Assembly: GCA_013141115.1 (NCBI GenBank)
Contig: JABFRP010000002.1
Span: 1,910,647-1,974,646 of the forward strand
DNA from: Ferruginibacter sp.
Lineage (GTDB): Bacteria; Bacteroidota; Bacteroidia; Chitinophagales; Chitinophagaceae
Reading direction: 5' to 3'
DNA: 64,000 nt
This document shows positions 28,844 through 37,653 of the stretch, one piece after another. How positions within the stretch are numbered: the first letter of the stretch is position 1; the number at the start of each line of letters is the position of its first letter. The translations under genes and the position numbers were made by a program. The notes beneath the pieces were generated by a model. That model did no database searches and was not told the origin of the DNA. It saw only the letters and a list, made by a program, of their open reading frames with translations.

Positions 28844-28930
28844 ATGCTCATCACCATTCTACTTATTGCAGCAATGCTTATTTGCTTTGCCCTATTTTTT
28901 AAAGCCATTGATTTTTTTGAAAAAATTTAA
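28844..28930 (+). CDS. 28-residue membrane microprotein preceding kdpF
   Basis: A short frame starting ATG encodes a 28-residue peptide: a hydrophobic helix (LITILLIAAMLICFALFF) followed by a polar tail KAIDFFEKI. Its stop is 5 bases before the kdpF start, and it is co-oriented with the whole kdp operon. The single-helix layout and the F/E/K-rich end resemble KdpF, but the KdpF signature (G-Y-L-x-Y, L-I-x-P-E-x-F) is absent. I do not recognise a named family. It may be a second small subunit of the Kdp complex or a diverged kdpF copy. Evidence is limited to position, composition and tight spacing. Confidence 0.6.
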   Translation: MLITILLIAAMLICFALFFKAIDFFEKI

Positions 28931-28935
28931 ACATC

Positions 28936-29016
28936 ATGATAGTTACACTTTTTATTATTTCTATACTGGTATTTGGTTACCTGTTATATGTATTGATCAA
29001 GCCCGAAAAATTTTAA
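28936..29016 (+). CDS. kdpF: Potassium-transporting ATPase subunit F
   Basis: A 26-residue single-helix peptide ending FGYLLYVLIKPEKF. This matches the KdpF pattern of one transmembrane helix with G-Y-L-x-Y-x-L-I followed by P-E-x-F. KdpF sits in the membrane between KdpA and KdpB and stabilises the complex. The stop is 19 bases before the kdpA start. The length agrees with known KdpF (about 25-30 residues). Confidence 0.9.
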   Translation: MIVTLFIISILVFGYLLYVLIKPEKF

Positions 29017-29035
29017 ACTTTAAAAGCACCAACCA

Positions 29036-30748
29036 ATGAACACAGAATTAACAGGTGTAATCGTAACCTTTCTGCTCACTGTAATAATTGCGTACCCATT
29101 GGGTAAATACATTGCAAAAGTATTTGCAGGCGAAAGAACTATTACCGACTTTATGAACCCGCTGGAACGGTTCTTTTTCCGCATCAGTGGTATTGATGCC
29201 AGCAAAGGAATGAACTGGAAGGAATTTTTAAAAAGCATGTTAGCCATTAACATGCTCTGGCTTTTTTATGCTTTCTTTTTATTACTCAACCAGTCGCATT
29301 TACTAATGAATCCCGATGGCAACCCGGATATGACACCGGACCTGGGTTTCAACACTGCCATCAGCTTTTTAGTTAACTGCAACCTGCAACATTACTCCGG
29401 CGAAAGCGGCCTTACTTACCTCACCCAATTATTTGTAATTAACTTTTTAATGTTTGTAAGTGCTGCTACTGGTATAGCCGGTGCTGTTGCCTTATTTAAC
29501 GGGTTAAAACATAAAACAACAGATAACCTCGGTAACTTCTTTGCTATTTTTACAAAGTCGATCACCAGGATATTATTGCCGTTGAGTATTGTGGTAGCCA
29601 TCATTCTTGCTTTTAACGGGTCTCCTGCAAGCTTTGATGGTAAAGACTCCATTGTTACTTTACAAGGCGATACCGTTGGCGTTTCCCGTGGGCCTGCAGC
29701 AGGCATGATCGCCATCAAACATATCGGCACCAATGGTGGCGGTTGGTTTGGGGCTAACTCGTCACACCCCTTGGAAAACCCCAATTACTTTACCAATATG
29801 GTGGAGCTGGTAGCACAAATGATCATTCCAATAGCCATGCTTTTTGCATTGGGCTTTTACATTAAAAGAAAAAAATTCGCTTATATAATTTTTGCGATGA
29901 TGACAATAGGAATGCTCTTTCTTATTGTACCCACTATAAATTGGGAAATGGCGGGCAGCCCTGCCATTGAAAAATTGGGTGTATTGCAATCTTCAGGCGC
30001 TATGGAAGGAAAAGAAGTAAGGTTTGGTGCAGCAGCTTCGGGTTACTGGAGTATTGTTACCACCATTATTTCTACCGGTTCGGTAAACAGTATGCATGAT
30101 AGTTCGATGCCATTATCGGGTATGATGCAAATGCTGGGTATGCTTATCAATGCATTTTACGGGGGATGCGGAGTGGGAATACTCAACTACTTTATCTATA
30201 TCATCATTGCCGTATTTATTGGCGGACTGATGGTAGGCCGAACCCCCGAATTTATGGGCCATAAAGTGGAAGCCAGGGAAGTAAAGATAGCTGCACTCGT
30301 TACCTTATTATCAGCCTTCTTAATAAAAGGGGGCACTGCATTAGCGGCATATTATTTTGTGCAGCACGGTAACGTGGTATGGGCTGTGCAGCCTGCCAAC
30401 TGGTTGAACAACCCCGGCAACCACGGTTTTTCCGAAATGTTCTACGAATTCACTTCGGCCAATGCCAACAATGGTAGTGGTTTTGAAGGCCTGGGCGATA
30501 ATAATATTTTCTGGAATGTAACCACCGGCTTTGTGCTGATACTGGGCAGGTTCTTACCCATCATTGGCCCTATCGCCATCATTGGTTTACTGGCAAAGAA
30601 AAAATATATACCAGCATCTTCCGGAACATTAAAAGTAGATTCACTCACTTTCGGCATATTAACTTTTGCCATCATCATCATCATTACTGCATTGTCTTAC
30701 TTCCCTCCTTTAGTACTGGGGCCCATTGCAGAATATTTAGGAATGTAA
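29036..30748 (+). CDS. kdpA: Potassium-transporting ATPase subunit A
   Basis: The 570-residue integral membrane channel-like subunit of the Kdp complex, which binds K+ and passes it through a pore related to K+ transporters of the SKT superfamily. Selectivity-filter motifs are visible: NCNLQHYSGESGLT, IGTNGGGWFGANSSHP, CGVGILNYF-type and TSANANNGSGFEGL. About ten hydrophobic helices are spread through the length. The size matches the family. It is followed after 140 bases by kdpB, an unusually large gap within a kdp operon; that gap contains repeats. Confidence 0.98.
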   Translation: MNTELTGVIVTFLLTVIIAYPLGKYIAKVFAGERTITDFMNPLERFFFRISGIDASKGMNWKEFLKSMLAINMLWLFYAFFLLLNQSHLLMNPDGNPDMTPDLGFNTAISFLVNCNLQHYSGESGLTYLTQLFVINFLMFVSAATGIAGAVALFNGLKHKTTDNLGNFFAIFTKSITRILLPLSIVVAIILAFNGSPASFDGKDSIVTLQGDTVGVSRGPAAGMIAIKHIGTNGGGWFGANSSHPLENPNYFTNMVELVAQMIIPIAMLFALGFYIKRKKFAYIIFAMMTIGMLFLIVPTINWEMAGSPAIEKLGVLQSSGAMEGKEVRFGAAASGYWSIVTTIISTGSVNSMHDSSMPLSGMMQMLGMLINAFYGGCGVGILNYFIYIIIAVFIGGLMVGRTPEFMGHKVEAREVKIAALVTLLSAFLIKGGTALAAYYFVQHGNVVWAVQPANWLNNPGNHGFSEMFYEFTSANANNGSGFEGLGDNNIFWNVTTGFVLILGRFLPIIGPIAIIGLLAKKKYIPASSGTLKVDSLTFGILTFAIIIIITALSYFPPLVLGPIAEYLGM

Positions 30749-30759
30749 AAATAAAAATT

Positions 30760-30877
30760 ATGAACCAGGCCAATGGAATACTATTAAGCATCGTTGCGTC
30801 GCACACTTGTACTGTACATCAATATTCAACCATAGCGTAAAATAGAATTCGTGTAATAAGCCTGATTCGTGTAATAA
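30760..30877. repeat. Repeat-bearing spacer between kdpA and kdpB
   Basis: The 140-base spacer contains a 13-bp direct repeat, ATTCGTGTAATAA, at 30847-30859 and 30865-30877. Before it is a 27-codon open frame (30760-30840) with no recognisable protein features. The spacing is atypical for kdpA-kdpB, which usually overlap or nearly touch. It looks like an inserted non-coding repeat fragment, but no second copy of the whole element is in the window. Confidence 0.45.
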
Positions 30878-30888
30878 AAAAATAAAAA

Positions 30889-32970
30889 ATGTCAACACAT
30901 AATAAAAATAGCAGGCTGTTTGAAAACGCACTGGTAAAGGGAGCCTTAAAACAATCATTTATAAAACTCAAACCCGGCGTAATGATCAAAAACCCGGTGA
31001 TGTTTACCGTATACATCGGTACCATTATCATGCTGGGCGTTTGTTGCTGGATTGCCGGGGGCGAAAGCGCACAAGGTTCTCTGGCGTATAATGTAACCAT
31101 CTTTACGGTGCTGCTTCTTACGCTATTGTTTGCCAATTTTGCAGAAGCCATTGCCGAAGCCAGGGGTAAGGCACAGGCCGACAGTTTAAGAAAAACAAGA
31201 GAAGATACACCGGCAAAATTGGTGAGCCGTGCGTTGTCAAACGTGAGTGGAAACGCAGAAACTACTCACCATTCACCACTCACCACTCACAAATTAGTTC
31301 CTTCATCTCAATTAGTGAAAGGTGACTTGTTTCTTTGCGAAGCAGGTGATACCATACCTATGGATGGTGAGATCATTAAAGGTATTGCTACCATTGATGA
31401 AAGTGCGATAACAGGAGAAAGTGCCCCGGTGATAAGAGAGGCTGGCGGTGATAAATCATCGGTAACCGGTGGCACAAAAGTACTGAGCGACCAGATAACT
31501 GTGAGAGTAACCACGGCACCCGGTGAAAGCTTCTTAGATAAAATGATCGCATTGGTAGAAGGTGCATCAAGGCAAAAAACGCCTAATGAAATTGCATTAA
31601 CTATTCTGTTAGCAAGTTTCACCATCATCTTTTTAATTGTGTGCGTAACATTAAAACCTTTTGCCGATTACGCTAACACGCCAATTACAATTGCAGCCTT
31701 TGTTTCTTTATATGTTTGTTTAATTCCAACAACCATTGGCGGTTTGTTAAGTGCCATTGGAATTGCCGGTATGGACAGGGCCTTACGTGCCAACGTAATT
31801 ACAAAAAGTGGTAAGGCGGTAGAAACTGCCGGAGACCTGGACACATTGCTTTTAGACAAAACAGGAACCATCACTATTGGTAACCGGAAGGCTACTAATT
31901 TCTATCCGGCTAACGGCGTAACGGCCGCAACATTTACCGAAGCCTGTGCACTATCATCAATAGCCGACCAAACACCGGAAGGTAAATCCATTATCGAACT
32001 GGCAAAACTGGATACCAATAAATTAAATACCAATGGCGCAAAGTTTGTTGAATTTACTGCCGAAACAAGAAGCAGCGGTATCGACCTGCCCGGCGGAATT
32101 AAAATTCGCAAAGGCGCTTTTGATTCCATAAAAAATATGGTGACCAAAGCCGGCAATGCTTTTCCCGATGAAACTGCCGAAAGTGTAAAAACCATTTCAA
32201 GTAATGGTGGTACGCCGTTGGTAGTAAGTCAAAATGATAAAGTACTAGGCGTTATCGAACTGCAGGATATTATTAAACCCGGCATCAGCGAACGTTTTGA
32301 ACGCTTACGTAAGATGGGTGTGAAGACCGTGATGGTAACCGGTGACAATCCATTAACCGCAAAGTTCATTGCCGAAAAAGCTGGTGTGGATGATTTTATT
32401 GCCGAGGCAAAGCCAGAAGACAAAATGAACTACATTAAAATGGAACAGCAGGGTGGTAAGCTGGTAGCTATGATGGGCGACGGCACCAATGATGCACCTG
32501 CGCTTGCACAAGCCGATGTGGGTGTAACTATGAACAGTGGTACCGCTGCAGCAAAAGAAGCCGGTAACATGGTTGACCTGGATAACGATCCCACCAAGCT
32601 GATAGAAATTGTAGAGATAGGTAAACAATTATTAATGACAAGAGGAACGCTTACCACCTTCTCTATTGCCAATGATGTAGCAAAATATTTTGCCATTGTT
32701 CCTGCATTGTTCATTACATCTATACCAGCATTGCAATCGCTGAATATTATGAAACTGCACAGTCCTGAAAGCGCTGTTTTATCAGCCGTGATCTTTAATG
32801 CCATCATCATTCCAATGTTAATACCACTGGCGTTAAAAGGTGTGGCGTACAAACCCATTGGTGCAAGCGCATTGCTAAGAAGGAATTTGCTCATCTATGG
32901 CTTAGGCGGTGTTATCGTTCCTTTTATTGGCATCAAACTGATCGACCTTATTGTGGCATTATTTGTTTAA
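30889..32970 (+). CDS. kdpB: Potassium-transporting ATPase subunit B (P-type ATPase)
   Basis: The 693-residue catalytic subunit hydrolyses ATP to drive K+ uptake. The phosphorylated Asp is Asp323 in [13 protein letters not shown]. The actuator loop ITGESAP, the nucleotide-binding region, [10 protein letters not shown] and [19 protein letters not shown] are all intact. The membrane segment with [18 protein letters not shown] is present. Compared with the E. coli protein (catalytic Asp307), an extra stretch of about 14-16 residues lies in the variable actuator-domain loop around 119-135. It includes SPLTTH (129-134), encoded by an 18-bp unit that also occurs in pheS. All catalytic motifs are unaffected, so the enzyme is probably active. 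Confidence 0.98.
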   Translation: MSTHNKNSRLFENALVKGALKQSFIKLKPGVMIKNPVMFTVYIGTIIMLGVCCWIAGGESAQGSLAYNVTIFTVLLLTLLFANFAEAIAEARGKAQADSLRKTREDTPAKLVSRALSNVSGNAETTHHSPLTTHKLVPSSQLVKGDLFLCEAGDTIPMDGEIIKGIATIDESAITGESAPVIREAGGDKSSVTGGTKVLSDQITVRVTTAPGESFLDKMIALVEGASRQKTPNEIALTILLASFTIIFLIVCVTLKPFADYANTPITIAAFVSLYVCLIPTTIGGLLSAIGIAGMDRALRANVITKSGKAVETAGDLDTLLLDKTGTITIGNRKATNFYPANGVTAATFTEACALSSIADQTPEGKSIIELAKLDTNKLNTNGAKFVEFTAETRSSGIDLPGGIKIRKGAFDSIKNMVTKAGNAFPDETAESVKTISSNGGTPLVVSQNDKVLGVIELQDIIKPGISERFERLRKMGVKTVMVTGDNPLTAKFIAEKAGVDDFIAEAKPEDKMNYIKMEQQGGKLVAMMGDGTNDAPALAQADVGVTMNSGTAAAKEAGNMVDLDNDPTKLIEIVEIGKQLLMTRGTLTTFSIANDVAKYFAIVPALFITSIPALQSLNIMKLHSPESAVLSAVIFNAIIIPMLIPLALKGVAYKPIGASALLRRNLLIYGLGGVIVPFIGIKLIDLIVALFV
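31273..31290 (+). repeat. 18-bp coding repeat inside kdpB (shared with pheS)
   Basis: TCACCACTCACCACTCAC encodes SPLTTH here and is identical, in the same reading frame, to bases 51974-51991 in pheS. The copy here is extended on its 5' side by a diverged ACTCACCAT unit. It falls in a surface loop where KdpB lengths vary. Confidence 0.8.
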
Positions 32971-32988
32971 AAATTAAAAATCAAGAAG

Positions 32989-33552
32989 ATGAAAAAATAT
33001 ATTTGGCCCTCACTTAAACTAACACTTGTTTTTATTATAGTGTGTTCGGTATTGTACCCTTTATTAATTGCAGGTATTGCAAAGCTGGCACCGGGCGGCG
33101 GTAAAGGGCAAACTGTTTCTGTTGATGGTAAAGTAGTAGGCTACGCCAATATCGGGCAAAAGTTTACTGATGATAAATATTTCTGGAGCCGCCCTTCAGC
33201 AGTAGATTATAATGCGGCAGGTTCTGCCGGTTCTAACAAAGGCCCTTCCAATCCTGGTTATTTAAAAATTGTTCAGGAAAGAATGGATAGTTTTTTAGTG
33301 CATAATCCAGGTATAAAAAAAGAAGCAATACCTGCCGAATTAGTTACCGCTTCTGGTAGTGGATTAGATCCTGATCTTTCGCCGGCAGGCGCAAAAGTGC
33401 AGGTAAAAAGAATTGCAGAAATTCGTAAAATTGATGAAGCAAAAATTATCAGCCTTATCGACAAACAAACTGAAAAACCATTACTGGGTATTTTTGGCCC
33501 TGCAAAAGTGAATGTATTGAAACTGAATATTGAATTAGATAAATTAAAGTAA
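32989..33552 (+). CDS. kdpC: Potassium-transporting ATPase subunit C
   Basis: A 187-residue subunit with one N-terminal transmembrane helix (about 9-31, LKLTLVFIIVCSVLYPLLIAG) and a periplasmic domain. Family motifs include YFWSRPSAVDYN, NAAGSAGSNKGPSNP and ASGSGLDPDLSPAGA. KdpC is thought to help K+ loading of KdpA. It starts 18 bases after kdpB and ends 7 bases before the outer-membrane barrel gene, so all belong to one transcript. Confidence 0.97.
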   Translation: MKKYIWPSLKLTLVFIIVCSVLYPLLIAGIAKLAPGGGKGQTVSVDGKVVGYANIGQKFTDDKYFWSRPSAVDYNAAGSAGSNKGPSNPGYLKIVQERMDSFLVHNPGIKKEAIPAELVTASGSGLDPDLSPAGAKVQVKRIAEIRKIDEAKIISLIDKQTEKPLLGIFGPAKVNVLKLNIELDKLK

Positions 33553-33559
33553 CAGAAAA

Positions 33560-34657
33560 ATGAAAACAACAGTAAAGCTAATTTGCGGCGCACTGCTCAT
33601 TTCAGCTAACGGTGTATTTGCACAACATGATTCATCAAAAATAACTGCACAAAATAATCCTTTAACCTTTAGCGGTTATGGAGAAATATATTACCAGTAC
33701 GATCTTAATAAACCTGCAGATAATAACAGGCCGGGGTTTATTTACAGTCATAACCGGCATAACGAGTTTAACCTTAACCTTGGTTTTTTAAAAGCCACGT
33801 ACAATACAGATAAGGTAAGAGCTAATATTGCGCTGGCTGCCGGCACGTACATGAATGCCAACTATGCAACAGAAACCGGTGTAATGAAAAATGTGTATGA
33901 AGCAAATGCCGGAATAAAACTGGGTAAAAAAAACCTATGGCTGGATGCCGGTATTTTTCCTTCACATATTGGTTTTGAAAGCGCCATCAGTAAAGACTGC
34001 TGGGCCTTAACAAGAAGCATACTGGCCGATAATTCTCCGTACTATGAAGCGGGTGCAAAGCTGACATACACTACCAATAACGGCAAATGGCTGTTGAGCG
34101 CACTGGCATTAAACGGGTGGCAACGTATTAAAAGAGTAGATGGCAATTCGATGATGAGCTGGGGAACACAGTTGCAATACAAACCTTCCGGTAAAGTAAT
34201 ACTGAGCTACAGCAGTTTTATTGGTACCGATAAGCCCGACAGCGTAAGACAGTTGCGGCATTTCCACAACCTGTATGGCATTTTTAACCTTACTGATAAA
34301 ATAGCTCTTACAGCAGGGGTAGATATTGGTGCAGAACAAAAAGCAAAAAAAAGTAAAACATTCAATACCTGGTTTGCCCCTGTATTAATACTAAAACTGC
34401 AAACGGGCAGCAAAAGCAATATAGCTGCAAGGGTGGAATATTATAATGATAAAAATGGCGTCATCATATTTTCAAATACATCCAACGGGTTTAAAACCTG
34501 GGGTGCTTCTTTAAATTATGATCATGCCGTGGCGGCCAATATGCTGTGGCGTATAGAAGGAAGAATGCTTTCAGCTAAAGACAGAATTTTTATAAAAGAC
34601 AGTAAACCGGTGAATACTGATTTCTTTTTAACAACATCACTGGCAATATCATTATAA
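33560..34657 (+). CDS. Outer-membrane beta-barrel protein of the kdp operon (OmpL-like porin type)
   Basis: The 365-residue protein has a signal peptide ending VFAQ (about residue 22) and no membrane helices in the mature part. It contains alternating beta-strand patterns and the opening LTFSGYGEIYYQYDLNK, with NRHNEFNLNLGFLKA, typical of the beta-barrel porin-2 (bbp2/OmpL-like) family. It lies between kdpC and kdpD, with a 1-base stop/start overlap with the latter. It may let K+ or other solutes through the outer membrane when Kdp is induced; this role is inferred from operon position only. Confidence 0.8.
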   Translation: MKTTVKLICGALLISANGVFAQHDSSKITAQNNPLTFSGYGEIYYQYDLNKPADNNRPGFIYSHNRHNEFNLNLGFLKATYNTDKVRANIALAAGTYMNANYATETGVMKNVYEANAGIKLGKKNLWLDAGIFPSHIGFESAISKDCWALTRSILADNSPYYEAGAKLTYTTNNGKWLLSALALNGWQRIKRVDGNSMMSWGTQLQYKPSGKVILSYSSFIGTDKPDSVRQLRHFHNLYGIFNLTDKIALTAGVDIGAEQKAKKSKTFNTWFAPVLILKLQTGSKSNIAARVEYYNDKNGVIIFSNTSNGFKTWGASLNYDHAVAANMLWRIEGRMLSAKDRIFIKDSKPVNTDFFLTTSLAISL

Positions 34658-35781
34658 TGCCCGGTAACGAACATACGGTACAGCACTTTCTCGACCTGAT
34701 AAAAAAATCGAGGCTGGGTAAGTTTAAAATTTACATTGGCATGAGTGCGGGTGTAGGTAAAACATACCGTATGCTACAGGAAGCACATGCACTATGTAAA
34801 AATGGTATTGATGTAAAGATCGGCTATATTGAAACGCATAACCGCAAAGAAACACATGCCCTGCTGGAAGGCCTGCCCCTTATTCCACGACGTAAATTAT
34901 TTTACAAAGGCAAAGAACTGGAAGAACTGGATGTGCAGGCAGTGATCAGCCTGCGGCCCGAAGTGGTGATCGTGGATGAACTGGCGCACACTAATATTGA
35001 AGGCAGCAAAAATGAAAAAAGATGGCAGGATGTGGTAGAAATACTGGAAGCAGGTATCAATGTTATCAGTGCAGTAAACATTCAGCATATAGAAAGCCTG
35101 AATGATGAAGTAAAAGAAATAACAGGAGTAGAAGTGGCAGAACGCATACCGGATAAAGTGCTGGGCCTTGCCGACGAAGTGGTGAATATAGATCTTACCG
35201 CCGACGAGTTGATCGGCCGGTTAAAAGAGGGAAAGATCTATACCGCCGAAAAAATTCAAACGGCTTTAAATAATTTTTTTAAAAGCGAACACATTTTGCA
35301 ATTGCGTGAGCTGGCACTAAAGGAAGTGGCCAGCCAGGTAGAACGAAAAGTAGAAACAGAGATCACTAAAGTAAACGCCGTAAAACACGAACGGTTTTTA
35401 GCCTGCATCAGTTCCAACGAACAAACCGCAAAAACAGTGATACGAAAAACCGCAAGGCTGGCCAATTACTACCACAGCAAATGGTATGTATTATATGTAC
35501 AAACACCTGCAGAAGCTGCCGATAAAATAGCACTGGATAAGCAACGGCACCTGATCAACCATTTTAAATTAGCTACCGAATTGGGTGCCGAGATCATTAA
35601 AGTAGAAAACAGGCAGGTGGCAAAAGCCATTATGGAACAATGCGACAAAAGAAACATCACCACCATCTGTATTGGCAAACCGCATTTAAGTTTATTAAGA
35701 GTAATTTTGGCTACCAATGTATTTAATGAGCTATTAAAAAAATTGTCGACCAATAATATTGATCTTGTAATATTAAGCTGA
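34657..35781 (+). CDS. kdpD: Stand-alone KdpD N-terminal sensor (Kdp + Usp domains), no kinase
   Basis: This 374-residue protein corresponds to the cytoplasmic N-terminal part of KdpD. The Kdp domain (about 15-225) has Walker A-like GMSAGVGKTYRM, GYIETHNRKET and Walker B-like VVIVDELAHTN. A universal-stress-type domain occupies about 248-374. In E. coli these are fused to four membrane helices and a kinase core, all missing here. The kinase gene begins with a 1-base overlap with this stop codon, so the two products probably assemble as a split KdpD. It should sense K+ or c-di-AMP-type signals, as known for KdpD N-domains; which of these cannot be told here. Confidence 0.9.
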   Translation: MPGNEHTVQHFLDLIKKSRLGKFKIYIGMSAGVGKTYRMLQEAHALCKNGIDVKIGYIETHNRKETHALLEGLPLIPRRKLFYKGKELEELDVQAVISLRPEVVIVDELAHTNIEGSKNEKRWQDVVEILEAGINVISAVNIQHIESLNDEVKEITGVEVAERIPDKVLGLADEVVNIDLTADELIGRLKEGKIYTAEKIQTALNNFFKSEHILQLRELALKEVASQVERKVETEITKVNAVKHERFLACISSNEQTAKTVIRKTARLANYYHSKWYVLYVQTPAEAADKIALDKQRHLINHFKLATELGAEIIKVENRQVAKAIMEQCDKRNITTICIGKPHLSLLRVILATNVFNELLKKLSTNNIDLVILS

Positions 35782-37520
35782 TGAAAATTAAAGCGAAGTT
35801 ATTTTTGGGTATTGGTTTACTGTTTGCCATGATAGTGCTGTTAACGGCAGTAGGCAGTATTTATATCAATAAACTTTCGGCAGATACCAATAATATACTG
35901 GTGGCTAATTACAATTCTATTGATTATTCCCGGCAAATGCTCATCGCTTTAAATGAAGATGGATTTACTACTACCAGCATTGCCGCTTTTGAAAACAATT
36001 TAAAAAAGCAACAGCAAAACATTACCGAAACCGGCGAGCAGCAGCTTACCGACCAGCTTGCGGCTAACTTTAATAAATTAAAAAATAATCCGTCCGATAC
36101 AGCCTTGCTCACCACTGTTCATGATGCGGTTACCGATATTATACTCGTTAATATGCAGGCGATTGAACGAAAAAGTGCCGTAGCAAAAAGAACAGCCGAC
36201 AATGCCAGTTTATGGATAGCATTAGCCGGTACATTATGCTTTTTAATAGCATTTGTACTGTTGGTTAATTTGCCCGGTAATATTGCCAACCCGGTAAAAG
36301 AACTTACCGAAAGCATTAAAGAAATTGCTGCCCAAAACTATGGCAAGCGGGTGCATTTTGAAAAACACGACGAATTTGGAGAACTGGCCGGAGCCTTCAA
36401 TACCATGGCACAAAAACTGGAAGAGTATCAAACCAGCAATTTGGAAAAACTGGTAATGGAGAAGAAACGGATCGAAACCCTTATTAATAATATTAAAGAC
36501 CCGGTTATTGGGCTCGATGCAAAAAAACATATCCTGTTCATGAATGAAGTGGCACTGAATATCTCTGGTTTAAGAGCCGAAGAAACGATTGGAAAACTTG
36601 TACAGGATGTAGCGGTAAAAAATGATCTCGTCCGTTCACTTATACAAGACATGTTTCGACCTGCAAATGAAACAGTAACTGCAAAGCAAGAGCCCATTAA
36701 AATTTATGCCGATAATAAAGAAAGTTATTTTGAAAAACAGGTGATTGCCATTAATATAACGCCAACCGGCGAGCAGCAGGAAAAATTTATTGGTAATGTT
36801 ATTTTACTGCAAAACATCACTCCTTTTAAAGAACTGGATTTTGCAAAAACAAATTTTATTGCTACTGTTTCTCACGAATTAAAAACGCCTATCGCTTCCA
36901 TTAAAATGAGCCTGCAGTTACTGGAAAACGAACAGGTAGGTAATGTAAATGAAGAACAAAAGAATTTGTTGTACAGTATTAAAGACGATGCCAACCGCTT
37001 GTTAAAGATCACAGGAGAGTTATTGAACATGACGCAGGTAGAAAGTGGCAACATACAAATGGCGGTAATGGCAACGGATATTAAAGACATTGTAAACTAT
37101 GCAGTAAGTGCCAATAAAGCGGCCGCAGAAGAAAAAAAAATAAAACTGCACATTTCGCCGGTAGAAGACTTACCCAGCGTATTGGCCGATGAAGAAAAAA
37201 CGGCCTGGGTTCTTACTAATCTTATATCTAATGCCATCCGTTATTCTTACGAAAATTCAACAGTGTACATCAGTATAAAAAACACCGGCAATAAAATAGA
37301 ATTTGCCGTTACCGATACCGGCCAGGGCATTGCACCGCAGTATAAAGAAAAGATATTCGACCGCTACTTCCGGGTTCCGGGTACAAAAAAAGAAGGAACC
37401 GGCCTGGGGCTTTCTATAAGCAAAGAATTTATTGAGGCCGAGGGCGGGTCAATAACTGTTGCCAGTGATTTTGGCGCCGGCAGCACTTTTACTATTACTT
37501 TAAATGCGGCGGTAACTTAA
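35781..37520 (+). CDS. HAMP/PAS membrane sensor histidine kinase of the kdp locus
   Basis: A 579-residue kinase with transmembrane helices at about 7-28 and 146-167 flanking a helical extracytoplasmic domain. It then has HAMP (about 168-222), PAS (about 232-345), HisKA with ATVSHELKTPIAS and His365, and an ATPase domain (NLISNAIRYSY, DTGQGIAP, GTGLGLSIS). The architecture differs from the KdpD C-terminal half (no four-helix bundle or GAF), and resembles PhoR/NtrY-type kinases. It is translationally linked to the KdpD N-terminal gene and is the only kinase in the locus, so it probably phosphorylates the sigma-54 activator at 27335. Confidence 0.93.
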   Translation: MKIKAKLFLGIGLLFAMIVLLTAVGSIYINKLSADTNNILVANYNSIDYSRQMLIALNEDGFTTTSIAAFENNLKKQQQNITETGEQQLTDQLAANFNKLKNNPSDTALLTTVHDAVTDIILVNMQAIERKSAVAKRTADNASLWIALAGTLCFLIAFVLLVNLPGNIANPVKELTESIKEIAAQNYGKRVHFEKHDEFGELAGAFNTMAQKLEEYQTSNLEKLVMEKKRIETLINNIKDPVIGLDAKKHILFMNEVALNISGLRAEETIGKLVQDVAVKNDLVRSLIQDMFRPANETVTAKQEPIKIYADNKESYFEKQVIAINITPTGEQQEKFIGNVILLQNITPFKELDFAKTNFIATVSHELKTPIASIKMSLQLLENEQVGNVNEEQKNLLYSIKDDANRLLKITGELLNMTQVESGNIQMAVMATDIKDIVNYAVSANKAAAEEKKIKLHISPVEDLPSVLADEEKTAWVLTNLISNAIRYSYENSTVYISIKNTGNKIEFAVTDTGQGIAPQYKEKIFDRYFRVPGTKKEGTGLGLSISKEFIEAEGGSITVASDFGAGSTFTITLNAAVT

Positions 37521-37553
37521 TAACTTCCTGATAACACTCTATCAAAAATTCAT

Positions 37554-37578
37554 AAGCGGCCATTCGACCGCTTTTTTT
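37554..37578 (+). terminator. Intrinsic terminator of the kdp operon
   Basis: AAGCGG and CCGCTT form a stem around an 8-base loop, followed by a run of T residues, 33 bases after the kinase stop codon. It separates the kdp locus from the efflux operon. Confidence 0.75.
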
Positions 37579-37621
37579 GTACGTTCAACATGAAATTAAT
37601 GTTAAGCGGCAAAAAAAATTG

Positions 37622-37653
37622 ATGGAAACTTTGGCAACTAAAAAAGTTTCCAT
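37622..37653. promoter_or_regulatory. Perfect inverted repeat covering the TetR start codon
   Basis: ATGGAAACTTT (37622-37632) and AAAGTTTCCAT (37643-37653) form a perfect 11-bp dyad with a 10-base spacer. The left arm begins with the start codon. It could be an operator for the encoded TetR protein or an mRNA hairpin that hides the start codon. Confidence 0.5.

Noticed and set aside
30760..30840. 26-residue frame in the kdpA-kdpB spacer as a possible small subunit
   Set aside because: It has no transmembrane helix or KdpF-like pattern, and it coincides with repeat-like DNA.
37577..37621. Upstream in-frame TTG as the TetR start
   Set aside because: It lies at the end of the terminator T-run, and the added residues are unlike TetR N-termini.
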